The notes beneath the pieces are model-generated. The model saw only the letters and a list, made by a program, of their open reading frames with translations, searched no databases and was not told where the DNA came from. Shown here one piece after another: positions 1-8,136 of a stretch of DNA of 64,000 nt. The position numbers and the translations under genes are program-made. The stretch comes from JAFGOM01 sp964605795. Lineage in GTDB: Archaea > Halobacteriota > Methanomicrobia > Methanomicrobiales > Methanospirillaceae. Each line of letters begins with the position of its first letter. Within the stretch, counting starts at the first letter, position 1. The stretch lies in the NCBI GenBank assembly GCA_964605795.1, contig CAZSDZ010000001.1, forward strand, positions 107,301 through 171,300. Direction: 5' to 3'.

Positions 1-142
1 TAACCCCGTCAGGGCAGTACAGGGAACAGAGACCACAGGCATTGCAGATTTCCCGGTCAACAACCGGTCGGAAAACGCGCCAGGTTCCGGTTTTACCACA
101 GGCTCCCAAAACCGGCGTTGATATGGCAAGTCTCTCTCTCAT
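1..142 (-). CDS. porD: Pyruvate:ferredoxin oxidoreductase delta subunit (PorD), partial
   Basis: N-terminal 47 codons of a 2[4Fe-4S] ferredoxin-type subunit; the rest lies beyond the left edge. The start is fixed by an ATGA overlap with the gamma-subunit stop (ATG at 142-140, TGA at 141-139). The visible protein has the short basic leader and Thr-Gly-Thr-Trp-Arg segment seen in PorD, then a cluster-binding CxxCxxCxxxC motif (CNACGLCSLYC). PorD passes electrons between the catalytic beta subunit and external ferredoxin. It is translationally coupled to porG. The ORF is open at the window edge, so C-terminal integrity cannot be judged. Confidence 0.85.
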   Translation of the reverse strand, partial: MRERLAISTPVLGACGKTGTWRVFRPVVDREICNACGLCSLYCPDGV

Positions 143-666
143 ATCACCATCTCCTCATAGGCAATCAGTGCGGCTTCCTGATTTTTGGGATCGGCAAACA
201 TCTCACTGATTGCTGCTTTTGCAGAATCAACAGAGAAAAGACCGATCTTTGCGAGTGCTCCGATCACCGGCGTATTAAGGATTGGACTGCCTGCTACCAC
301 AAGTCCGGTACGTAGTGCAATCCCGGTAAGATCAACAGAATATGTTGTATACCCATCAAGAGCGATTGGTTTGGGAGAATTAAGGAGAACAATACCACCG
401 GGTGCAAGCCCGGTCAGGACGTCTGCAACATCCATGATGGTTATATCAAGCACGATTACATGGGTAGGGTTATGGATCTGTGAATAGATTCGGATGGGAT
501 TCTCATCGATCCGAATGAATGAGACCACAGGGGCACCCCTCCGCTCGGCCCCGTAGAAGGGAGCGGCTGTTGCATATTTCCCGTCACGAAAGGAAGCCAG
601 TGCGATTAATTTTGCTGCGGTGACACCTCCCTGTCCTCCGCGGGAATGAAGACGAATCTCATGCAT
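139..666 (-). CDS. porG: Pyruvate:ferredoxin oxidoreductase gamma subunit (PorG/PorC)
   Basis: A 175-aa protein, normal length for the family. It begins with the characteristic RxHSRGGQGG segment near residues 7-14 and has the YGAERRGAPV motif near 39-48, both typical of the gamma subunit of 2-oxoacid:ferredoxin oxidoreductases, which helps bind CoA. In methanogens the enzyme reductively carboxylates acetyl-CoA to pyruvate for biosynthesis. Its ATG abuts the last base of the alpha-subunit stop and its stop overlaps the delta start, so the four subunits are translated from one polycistronic message. The presence of separate beta, alpha, gamma and delta genes favours pyruvate over 2-oxoglutarate as substrate. 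Confidence 0.9.
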   Translation of the reverse strand: MHEIRLHSRGGQGGVTAAKLIALASFRDGKYATAAPFYGAERRGAPVVSFIRIDENPIRIYSQIHNPTHVIVLDITIMDVADVLTGLAPGGIVLLNSPKPIALDGYTTYSVDLTGIALRTGLVVAGSPILNTPVIGALAKIGLFSVDSAKAAISEMFADPKNQEAALIAYEEMVI

Positions 667-1772
667 CAGGCATCAACTCCGAACCAGTACTCATCGCCGA
701 TACGACGGTCCCTGACAAACCCGGCAATATCACGATATGTAACCTCCTGACCCCCGATTCCGGCAATCACCGAGAAGCAGTCTCTCTTCGTCTTTACCTT
801 GATGGCATCAGCAAGGATACCGCCGGACCCAAACGAGTAATCACGATCAATAATCACCAGTTCGCGATCTCCCGTGTCAAGAGGCGGGAACGGTCTGAAC
901 CACCTGATCCTCATGGAACCTGCAGCAATCCCCTCATCCCGCAGCATATCAACGGCTACTTCAGCCTCCTTACCAAGTGTTCCGAGTGTGATGACAAGCA
1001 CGTCTGCATCTTCGCACCGGTAATCATCGGTAAACCCGTATGACCGTGAAAAACGTTCTGCGAACGCCTTCTCGGTCTCCTGGATAACCGTATAACTCTC
1101 CCGCATTGACCGCTCGATATCATACCTGATCCGGAAGTAATCCTGAGGGCCGGTCATACATCCGTATCCATGCGGATCATCGGGAGAGATCCGATGATCC
1201 AGTTCCAGGGGAGGAATAAAGCCATCGATATCAGACACATAGAGTTGCTGGGTGATGTGAGAGAGGGTAAATCCGTCAAGGTTCACCATTACCGGGAGGT
1301 ATACCCGTCTGTCTTCTGCGATACGAAATGCCATAACAACTGCATCATATGCTTCCTGAACGGTTGAGACATAGATCTGCAGCCAGCCGGTGTCACGTGC
1401 CTGCAGCGAATCGGTATGTTCAGCCCAGACATTCCACCCGGGTCCCAGGGCACGGTTGACATTTGCCATCACAATGGGCAGTCGTGCTCCTGCAGCCCAG
1501 TTTACCATCTCGTTCATGTATAAAAGCCCGTGGGAGCTGGTGGCAGTAAATGTCCGGCTGCCGGTGATACTCGCACCGATGCAGGCAGCCATGGCAGAGT
1601 GCTCGCTCTCGACAGGGATATATTTGGTGTCAAGCGATCCATCTGCCACATAATTCGCTATCTGCTCAACAATCTCGGTCTGGGGAGTGATGGGATACGC
1701 CGCAACCACTGCAGGTTTCACCTTCCTGACTGCAGCGGCGACGGCATTGTTGCCGGTAGATATGGTCAGCAT
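666..1772 (-). CDS. porA: Pyruvate:ferredoxin oxidoreductase alpha subunit (PorA)
   Basis: A 368-aa alpha subunit. The N-terminus carries the GNNAVAAAV and YPITPQTEIVE signatures (about residues 7-35) of the pyrimidine-binding side of the thiamine-pyrophosphate site. A middle SHGLLYMNEMVNWAAGARLP segment (about 80-100) and a C-terminal domain II with the GTLGKEA stretch follow. Length and domain order fit PorA. The start overlaps the end of the beta gene by 7 bases, implying coupled translation. With PorB it forms the catalytic core that interconverts acetyl-CoA plus CO2 and pyruvate using ferredoxin. Confidence 0.92.
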   Translation of the reverse strand: MLTISTGNNAVAAAVRKVKPAVVAAYPITPQTEIVEQIANYVADGSLDTKYIPVESEHSAMAACIGASITGSRTFTATSSHGLLYMNEMVNWAAGARLPIVMANVNRALGPGWNVWAEHTDSLQARDTGWLQIYVSTVQEAYDAVVMAFRIAEDRRVYLPVMVNLDGFTLSHITQQLYVSDIDGFIPPLELDHRISPDDPHGYGCMTGPQDYFRIRYDIERSMRESYTVIQETEKAFAERFSRSYGFTDDYRCEDADVLVITLGTLGKEAEVAVDMLRDEGIAAGSMRIRWFRPFPPLDTGDRELVIIDRDYSFGSGGILADAIKVKTKRDCFSVIAGIGGQEVTYRDIAGFVRDRRIGDEYWFGVDA

Positions 1773-2647
1773 GATCCTTCCTCCTCGGCTGCAAGCCTGC
1801 GAAGCATCCGCTCTGAATCAAGCCTGATGTTCGTGATGGTCTCAGCGCTTATCCCCTTAAACCGTCCCTGGGGTTTTATGTACTCTTCAATCGGAGTCGG
1901 TTTTATCATTGCTGCCTTTGTCGGCCCTGAAATAACAACAGTATCGTACATCCGTTCATAAAGTGCCCAGACACCGGTTTTAACGGCAAGTTTTCCCATC
2001 TCTATTGTTTTTTCTGCAGGGTACCGCCATCCGGGAGGACAGGGAGCCAGCACATGAATAAAGGCAGGCCCTTTCGTTGCAAGTGCTTTTTGCACCTTTC
2101 CTGCGAGATCCTTGGGATACGCACTGCAGGCGGTTGCCATGTACGGGATGGAGTGTGCGGCAACAATCCTGTCGATATCTTTCTTCTTATGTCCCTTGCC
2201 TTCAGGGGTGGTCGTTGTTTTTGCACCAAGCGGGGTCGAGCCGGAACGCTGCATCCCGGTGTTGCCATACGCCTCATTGTCATAGCAGATGTACAGGAAG
2301 TTTGTTTCCCTCTCCAGTGCTCCGGATAACGCCTGAATACCGATATCGACCGTTCCGCCATCCCCTGCATACGCAATGACATTGGTTTTTTTGCCCATCG
2401 CCTCAAAGGCTGCGCTCATCCCGGAAGCCACCGCTGCAGATGCTGCAAACGCAACATTGTATACAGGAATCCGAAACGATGTATTCGGATACACTCCCTG
2501 GATAACGCTTGTACAGCATGCCGGAATAACCAGTACCGTATCCGGACCGGCTGCAGCGAGCACATGCCTGAGGATAAGCGAAGTACTACACCCTGCACAG
2601 GCAGATGTACACTTCAGTATATATTCTGTCTCTTGTAACCCTGACAT
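1766..2647 (-). CDS. porB: Pyruvate:ferredoxin oxidoreductase beta subunit (PorB)
   Basis: A 293-aa beta subunit, first gene of the operon. Cys residues near 13, 17 and 20 (CTSACAGC) and further Cys residues are those expected to bind the proximal [4Fe-4S] cluster. The TPP-diphosphate/Mg motif GDGGTVDIG lies near residue 95, and CYDNEAYGNTGMQRSGSTP near 120-138 is diagnostic for the pyruvate enzyme. The gene faces away from 2777-3337, so its promoter lies in the 130-base AT-rich divergent region. Beta-first order differs from the gamma-delta-alpha-beta order familiar from many archaea. Confidence 0.92.
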   Translation of the reverse strand: MSGLQETEYILKCTSACAGCSTSLILRHVLAAAGPDTVLVIPACCTSVIQGVYPNTSFRIPVYNVAFAASAAVASGMSAAFEAMGKKTNVIAYAGDGGTVDIGIQALSGALERETNFLYICYDNEAYGNTGMQRSGSTPLGAKTTTTPEGKGHKKKDIDRIVAAHSIPYMATACSAYPKDLAGKVQKALATKGPAFIHVLAPCPPGWRYPAEKTIEMGKLAVKTGVWALYERMYDTVVISGPTKAAMIKPTPIEEYIKPQGRFKGISAETITNIRLDSERMLRRLAAEEEGSC

Positions 2648-2776
2648 GAATGTCCGTTACTGGTTTGTTGCTTCTGGTACATAAAAAAATTGAAATACTA
2701 CCCGTTTTCAGGAACAGATCCTTCCTCTCACAACACTGATATAGAGGCATCCTCTGATATATAGCACAGAGAAAAA

Positions 2777-3337
2777 ATGACTGATTCCAAACATTCAGAC
2801 GGGAATGGATTGACAGATCCAGAGAAGTCTCAAACCTCTGGTAACGCAGATACCGGCCTTACCGAAACAAAAAAGTCAGGACGGCTGCAAAAGAGACATT
2901 ATCTCCTTATTTTTGCAGGTATTATCGTTCTTGCAATTGTACTTCTTCTTGCTGCATCCCTTGCCACGACAACCATCGAGCTGCAGCTCCCTGCAACAGG
3001 CGGAGTCACCTACCCATATACCACCACATACGGAATCGAGATGCAGGAAGGAATAACCCATACCATCGGTGACATCAACATCCTGTTTCTTGCGATTGAT
3101 GATGAGATATTCCTCTCAATCGGTGATGAGAAAGTACGTATGGANNNNNNNNNNCATGCAACGATAAAAACACTGGGTTTCGTGCTCTATGATGCCAATT
3201 ACATGATCCTTGCCCAGTACTTAGGGATGACCGGCGATAATGCAAAATTCCATATTACGTTAAAAACAAGTGAACAGATTCCCGGGTTTTTGTTGGAACG
3301 AATTCTCCCTGCAGAGATATCTGCCGTACCGGTATGA
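2777..3337 (+). CDS. Hypothetical single-pass membrane-anchored protein (contains assembly gap)
   Basis: A 186-codon frame with no family I recognise. Residues 1-38 are polar and charged, a strong transmembrane helix spans about 41-63, and the rest is a beta-rich, probably extracytoplasmic domain. The topology resembles a small membrane-tethered beta-sandwich protein. A 10-base N run interrupts codons about 124-127, but the same frame stays open on both sides, so the gap size is compatible with an intact gene. A TATA-like GATATATAG lies about 20 bases before the ATG. It stands alone between the divergent por operon and the convergent recQ gene. Confidence 0.65.
   Translation: MTDSKHSDGNGLTDPEKSQTSGNADTGLTETKKSGRLQKRHYLLIFAGIIVLAIVLLLAASLATTTIELQLPATGGVTYPYTTTYGIEMQEGITHTIGDINILFLAIDDEIFLSIGDEKVRMXXXXHATIKTLGFVLYDANYMILAQYLGMTGDNAKFHITLKTSEQIPGFLLERILPAEISAVPV
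3145..3154. other. Assembly gap, 10 N
   Basis: Ten undetermined bases inside the hypothetical gene at 2777-3337. Unlike the gap near 37.7 kb, the flanks are not duplicated. The reading frame continues across it, which suggests the size is right or off by a multiple of three. Confidence 0.95.
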
Positions 3338-3381
3338 TATACCGGCGATACGAACTCTCCCGGGATCCCCCGTTCCCGGCC

Positions 3382-5226
3382 CTATCCTATTTTATTAAAC
3401 TCGCTGATAAGGTTTAAGAAAATCTGCCCGTATCTCTGGAGTTTATATTCCCCGACACCATGGATAGAGAGTAGCTCAGCCTCGGATGCGGGAAGTGTTC
3501 GTGCCATCTCCTGCAGACTTTTGTTGGAAAATATCCGGTACGGTGCGACATCTTCCTGTTCTGCTATCTCATTACGCCGGGTCTGAAGTGTTTTATAGAG
3601 ATCTGCATTGTAATCAGTACTTTTGTCAGGTGCAAGAGGAAGAGACGCCTGAAATTGGGGTTGTGGAATCATAACCGGTATCTTCCCTGATAACGCAAGG
3701 TTTGTCTTTGTATTTGTTCTGATTACCGGGTACGGGGTTCCGTGGCTACAGAGAAATCCACAGAATGTGCATTCCCTGATGAAAAAGATCCATTCATTAC
3801 GTCTCCATTTCGTTCCAATTCCAAATACCTGCAGACGATCATGCCCGCGGTTGATTACCTGCTCTGTCTTTGTTCCTGACAGGAGATCAGACAGATAGGA
3901 AGTCCCATACATTCCCCCTGTCTCCTGTATACAGGCAGCAATCATACCAAGAACCTCTCTGCCGTCATGCATGGTTCTGCCACTTAAGCAGGTGTCACAG
4001 GTATGACATGATGGCAGATAATACTCTTCACCAAAATAGGTGAGAAGAATCGTCCTCCTGCAGGCTTTGCTCTCACAATATCCGAGCATCTCATTGAGTT
4101 TCTTTGTACTGACCAAACGCTGCAGGCCCTGAGGCATCTTCTCAATAAAGTAGGTATGTCTCCTCCAGTCCCCCCGGGAATAGTACAGGATACATTCTGC
4201 CGGTTCCCCATCGCGGCCGGCACGACCGGTCTCCTGGTAATACCCTTCGATGGTCTTTGGCATATCGTAATGAATCACAAACCGTACATCCGGCTTATTA
4301 ATTCCCATCCCGAACGCGATCGTCGCAACAATGATATCAATATCATTATGCAAAAACTGGTCCTGTGTTTTTTCTCTCTTCTTTTTCGGGATATCTGCAT
4401 GGTAGGGCAGGGAAGAGATCCCGTTTTTTACCAGGAAATGAGAGATCTCTTCAACGGTCTTTTTGGTGGAACAGTAGATGATGCCTGACTGACCTTTCCG
4501 TGTCTTTAAATACGCAACAATACTGTTCCATGACGTTTTTTCCTTCTCAAAAACATGGTACGTCAGATTATGACGGTTAAAACTGCCGATATACTCGAGG
4601 GGATCAGCAAGTGACAACTCGGCCCTGATATCATCACGCACGGAAGGGGTGGCCGTTGCAGTCAGCGCGATGATGGGAGTGCCCGGAAACGTACTCCTGA
4701 TATTTCGGAGCTGCCGGTATTCAGGTCGGAACTCATGCCCCCACTGGGATATGCAATGAGCCTCATCTACCGCAAACAAGGAGATTTTAGTCTTTTTTAA
4801 TAATTGGAGAAATGAGATGGTAACCATCCGTTCCGGTGAGACATAGACTATCTTGATTGTTCCATCAAGAACTGACTCGATTATCCTCTTTTTCTCAGTA
4901 TATGACACGGTACTCGTCAGGTACGCTGCAGGAATACCACATGCACACAGTCCGTCAACCTGGTCTTTCATGAGCGATATGAGCGGGGAGACAACGATAC
5001 AGACACCATCCATCATCATGGCAGGAACCTGGTAACAGAGAGATTTCCCTCCACCGGTAGCAATGATAGCAATAACGTCCCGGCCCTGTGTGAGCGCTTG
5101 GATAATCTCCTCCTGGAGCGGTCGGAATTCAGAAAAACCAAACCAGTTTTTGACTACAGACCTTGCATCCGTGGTTCGCACAATACAGGATTGATCATCA
5201 AGACAAAAGGTATTGACGCCTGACAT
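3382..5226 (-). CDS. recQ: RecQ-family ATP-dependent DNA helicase
   Basis: A 614-aa 3'-5' superfamily 2 helicase. Order: FRPLQEEII Q-motif region near residue 35; Walker A (ATGGGKSLCYQ) near 55; DEAH box followed by the RecQ-specific CISQWGHEFRPEYRQL loop near 150; SATAT motif; helicase C domain with the QETGRAGRDG arginine-finger motif; four-Cys zinc-binding element (CESKAC...CHTC..C); winged-helix RQC region; and C-terminal HRDC domain ending in the SIHGVGEYKLQRYG helix-hairpin. The frame extends upstream to a TTG at 5262, but the ATG at 5226 gives a normal RecQ N-terminus. RecQ unwinds forks, flaps and recombination intermediates. In archaea it is patchily distributed and is usually regarded as acquired from bacteria. 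Confidence 0.92.
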   Translation of the reverse strand: MSGVNTFCLDDQSCIVRTTDARSVVKNWFGFSEFRPLQEEIIQALTQGRDVIAIIATGGGKSLCYQVPAMMMDGVCIVVSPLISLMKDQVDGLCACGIPAAYLTSTVSYTEKKRIIESVLDGTIKIVYVSPERMVTISFLQLLKKTKISLFAVDEAHCISQWGHEFRPEYRQLRNIRSTFPGTPIIALTATATPSVRDDIRAELSLADPLEYIGSFNRHNLTYHVFEKEKTSWNSIVAYLKTRKGQSGIIYCSTKKTVEEISHFLVKNGISSLPYHADIPKKKREKTQDQFLHNDIDIIVATIAFGMGINKPDVRFVIHYDMPKTIEGYYQETGRAGRDGEPAECILYYSRGDWRRHTYFIEKMPQGLQRLVSTKKLNEMLGYCESKACRRTILLTYFGEEYYLPSCHTCDTCLSGRTMHDGREVLGMIAACIQETGGMYGTSYLSDLLSGTKTEQVINRGHDRLQVFGIGTKWRRNEWIFFIRECTFCGFLCSHGTPYPVIRTNTKTNLALSGKIPVMIPQPQFQASLPLAPDKSTDYNADLYKTLQTRRNEIAEQEDVAPYRIFSNKSLQEMARTLPASEAELLSIHGVGEYKLQRYGQIFLNLISEFNKIG

Positions 5227-5445
5227 GAGAAGGATACCAAGGCACAGACCGAGTGAGACCAAAAAACGAATCCTCTTTCCTGCACTGAATTTCCGGGAAA
5301 AGCCGCCCTTGATATCATCATAAAAAACCCAGAAATGGATTGACCCTTCAAAAAGGAGCCGAAATCAGGGCTTTTAAGAATGTAATACATCCCCCCCGGA
5401 TACACAATCAATCATCTGATTACCCATGAAGACTGATAGTGAGTG

Positions 5446-6552
5446 ATGACACTCAAAGATGAGATGACCCTTTTTGATCGCGATGATGCCAATCAACTGA
5501 TGCAGTTCCTGCGGGCTCACAACATCAGTACCGCCATCAGGATCCAAACCTCCCTGGAATCAGAAATTTCGGTATTAGGGACGATTAAGGATCTACGATC
5601 CTTCCTTCAGCAGAAGATTGAAGAGCTCGACTCCTGCCTCAAAGAGGATGAATGGGAGGAGGAGGAAGAGGAAGAGGAGTGGGAAGACGAGGGGGAATGG
5701 GAAGATGAGGATGATTGGGAGGAAGAGGATTCGATAGAAGAACAGAGACATATGTACTGTTTCATGTCAGGTCTTGTCGAAAAACTGCATGCAAGCCTGA
5801 CAGACATATCCAGCCGTTATAGTGCTGGCGATACCATTGTGATACCTGACATCTTTCCGGAAATGAACGAGGAAGAAGAGCACACTCCCGAGTTGCCTGA
5901 TGCCGGAGATGAGAACGAAACCGGTGATAATTCTGATATCTGTGAAGAGGGTGATGACCCGATACGCAGACTATTGCAGAACGATACAAAAATCCATCTG
6001 TATTTCCAGCACATGCTGCTCGCAACCCTGTTTAGCAACGATTGTCTCGAAAAGAAGGACGATGATCTGGTACTCAAACAATCCCTTAATCCTGATGATA
6101 TTACTCTCTTCTTCCCAGGCGGGTTTTTTGATTTTGATGATATCACTGACCTGGAGGGATTGCAGATCGAGAACACCATCAGTGACGAGATATCCTATGC
6201 GGTTACGATAGGCCCGGAATTTTTCATGCTTGATGATATCAATGACATAACTGATTTTATCAGTGATGAGGGACTCGATTGCGAGGAGAGGGATGTTCTC
6301 GAACTGAAATACCGTCTTGCCAACCGCGATATGATCGTGAACAACATCATCGAGATTCTTAAAGAGAACGGGAAGATGTCACGGGAAGAGATCATCAGTG
6401 CAATCAAAGATATCTCTCTCTCGTTACAGGAAGAAGGGGGAATAAGCATTCGTTTTCAGCTCTCATACACCTTTGTGGGTGCAATTGTTGAAGACCTAAA
6501 AAAACTGGGCATTCTCAAAGGAAAGGATGTTAAATTAAAGTTACAGATATAA
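5446..6552 (+). CDS. Hypothetical acidic protein with Trp/Glu-rich segment and C-terminal winged-helix-like region
   Basis: About 368 aa, family not recognised. Residues about 1-60 are predicted helical. Residues about 65-100 form a nearly pure Glu/Asp stretch punctuated by four Trp at near-regular spacing. A second acidic patch covers about 140-170. The C-terminal third, from about residue 285, reads like a helix-turn-helix/winged helix (NIIEILKENGKMSREEIISA followed by a beta-hairpin and a recognition-like helix). Start may be GTG 5443 or ATG 5446. The extreme negative charge could mimic DNA or bind basic partners; this is speculation. A strong hairpin follows the stop. Confidence 0.7.
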   Translation: MTLKDEMTLFDRDDANQLMQFLRAHNISTAIRIQTSLESEISVLGTIKDLRSFLQQKIEELDSCLKEDEWEEEEEEEEWEDEGEWEDEDDWEEEDSIEEQRHMYCFMSGLVEKLHASLTDISSRYSAGDTIVIPDIFPEMNEEEEHTPELPDAGDENETGDNSDICEEGDDPIRRLLQNDTKIHLYFQHMLLATLFSNDCLEKKDDDLVLKQSLNPDDITLFFPGGFFDFDDITDLEGLQIENTISDEISYAVTIGPEFFMLDDINDITDFISDEGLDCEERDVLELKYRLANRDMIVNNIIEILKENGKMSREEIISAIKDISLSLQEEGGISIRFQLSYTFVGAIVEDLKKLGILKGKDVKLKLQI

Positions 6553-6556
6553 TTCT

Positions 6557-6591
6557 CCCTGTTTTACACCGAAAATCACGTGAAAACAGGG
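6557..6591. terminator. Stem-loop between convergent genes, probable bidirectional terminator
   Basis: Perfect 9-bp arms CCCTGTTTT (6557-6565) and AAAACAGGG (6583-6591), extended by CAC/GTG after a one-base bulge. It lies 5 bases after the acidic-protein stop and is followed by a T-run near 6606-6613. The convergent truA gene ends at 6635, so the element may also serve that strand. Confidence 0.6.
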
Positions 6592-6634
6592 CATATCCTG
6601 ATCCTTCTTTTTTACGGGTGTGCAGGAATTGAGA

Positions 6635-7459
6635 TCAGAGGTCAGGAAAGATCTCCTCATTGAGGAGCGATATCAGCTGATGATGCATACAAAAGGCTCT
6701 CCTCTCCTCTTCTTTCTTTAAAACCGGTACCAGAGGTACCCATGCAAGGTGGCACTCGATATCCCAGAGCACGAGGCCGGTCGGAAGAGCAGGGGGAATC
6801 CGGGCAGAACAGGTACCGGAAAGCATACGAGATACTTCTTTTTTAGAAATTTTTGCCTGACTGCTCCAGAGCAGCGTTGTTACGATTCCCCTGACCATAT
6901 TCCACAAAAAACTCTCTGCCTGAATCTCGTAATACCACCTGCTGGTTTCGGTTACCAGTGATGAGGCAAAGACATGGCGAACCGGATCCCTGCCCGGCTC
7001 CATCTTTGCAAAACAGTGGAATGGGTGGGAACCGATAAAAAGTGAGGCTACCTCGTTTACATACCCGGGATCCTGAATCGGCGAGAGACCATAGTAGCGG
7101 TATGTCCGGGAAACAGGAGCATACCGTGGATTAAACTGGTCATCTACCATCGCATAGGCTGATAGAAAAATATCAGGAGGAAGCAGTTTCTGAAGTACAA
7201 GGATTGCCCGTTGGGGGTAACGGGTGGTAAAGGCACATATCTGGCGGCGTGCTGATACCCCCCTGTCGGTGCGTCCGGCCATCCTGAACCGGCCTTGTCC
7301 GTCATCCTCAAAAAGATTGGTTTTATGACAGATCTGAAGAATATCTCCTTCGACCGTCCGCACCCGGGGCTGTACCTGGGAGCCGTGAAAACCGGATCCC
7401 AGGTATGAGACTAAAAATGCAATCCTTACCGGGAGATTCTTCGTTTTATCCGGTTCCAT
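6635..7459 (-). CDS. truA: tRNA pseudouridine synthase A
   Basis: A 274-aa TruA. The catalytic Asp lies in the GRTDRGVSA motif near residue 65, and the ARYAPVSRTYRY and FLWNMVRGIV segments are typical of the family. It makes pseudouridine at positions 38-40 of the tRNA anticodon stem. The frame extends upstream to 7516, but the ATG at 7459 gives a standard N-terminus (VRIAFLVSYLGSGFHG) and has AGGA just upstream. With this start it overlaps the end of the PHP gene by 34 bases, so the two are co-transcribed leftward. Confidence 0.9.
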   Translation of the reverse strand: MEPDKTKNLPVRIAFLVSYLGSGFHGSQVQPRVRTVEGDILQICHKTNLFEDDGQGRFRMAGRTDRGVSARRQICAFTTRYPQRAILVLQKLLPPDIFLSAYAMVDDQFNPRYAPVSRTYRYYGLSPIQDPGYVNEVASLFIGSHPFHCFAKMEPGRDPVRHVFASSLVTETSRWYYEIQAESFLWNMVRGIVTTLLWSSQAKISKKEVSRMLSGTCSARIPPALPTGLVLWDIECHLAWVPLVPVLKKEEERRAFCMHHQLISLLNEEIFPDL

Positions 7460-8091
7460 GAGTTCCTGGCAGACTGCCCGGTATAGACCATAAGCGGTGT
7501 CTTTCTCCCGCCACATTCAGTTTTTCCATCACGGATGGCAGTAAGTATCGAGAGAAGATCGGGTTTTGCATCGATATACGTCAGACCATACCCGACATAT
7601 GATGCACGGTGAGCATCACTCCCCCCTACCATAGGTTTATGATATCTTCTGGCTGCTTTTTCTGCCTGCCTGTTGGCGGTTCCAATGATATACCTGCTGT
7701 TGTAGACCTCTACTGCATCAACAACGGCGATTACTTCAGGAATAATGAGCCCGGCACCATGGCGGTACCGGTGAAACGGATGAGGAAGGACAGATATTCC
7801 CCCGCATTCCCGGATCTCTGCAATGGTTGAAACGATATCCTGACCCGGTGCAACCGGTTCTTTTATTCCGAGAGCCAGAAGATGTCCCTGCCGGGTCGAT
7901 ATCTCAATCCCTGGAATAATCATGAGCGATGTTTCCATTGCGAGCGCTTCTGTCACTCCGCTCATGGTATCATGATCGGTTATTGCGATACCAAAAAGAC
8001 CTCTCTTCTCAGCTTCACTAATAATATCAGTGATACTACTCTCTCCATCCCGTGAATGAGAGGAGTGGACATGGAGATCACATACAAGCAT
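7426..8091 (-). CDS. PHP-domain metal-dependent phosphoesterase
   Basis: A 221-aa PHP-superfamily protein. Metal ligands are visible as DLHVHSSHSRDG (about residues 5-16), ITDHDT (about 38-43), the Glu of PGIEIS (about 60), LPHPFH (about 100) and GGSDAH (about 158-163). The set matches trinuclear-metal PHP phosphoesterases such as 3',5'-nucleoside bisphosphate phosphatases and histidinol-phosphatase-like proteins; the exact substrate cannot be read from sequence. The open frame runs upstream to 8142, but ATG 8091 places the first metal motif at the expected distance and clears the divergent gene starting at 8137. Confidence 0.85.
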   Translation of the reverse strand: MLVCDLHVHSSHSRDGESSITDIISEAEKRGLFGIAITDHDTMSGVTEALAMETSLMIIPGIEISTRQGHLLALGIKEPVAPGQDIVSTIAEIRECGGISVLPHPFHRYRHGAGLIIPEVIAVVDAVEVYNSRYIIGTANRQAEKAARRYHKPMVGGSDAHRASYVGYGLTYIDAKPDLLSILTAIRDGKTECGGRKTPLMVYTGQSARNSWNRIKRRISR

Positions 8092-8136
8092 ATCTATACC
8101 AATATTTTTCTTCTTGCCGGTACTTAATGAACCCAC

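Noticed and set aside
5607..5807. Minus-strand serine-rich frame
   Set aside because: It is the complement of the Glu-rich low-complexity segment; a compositional artefact.
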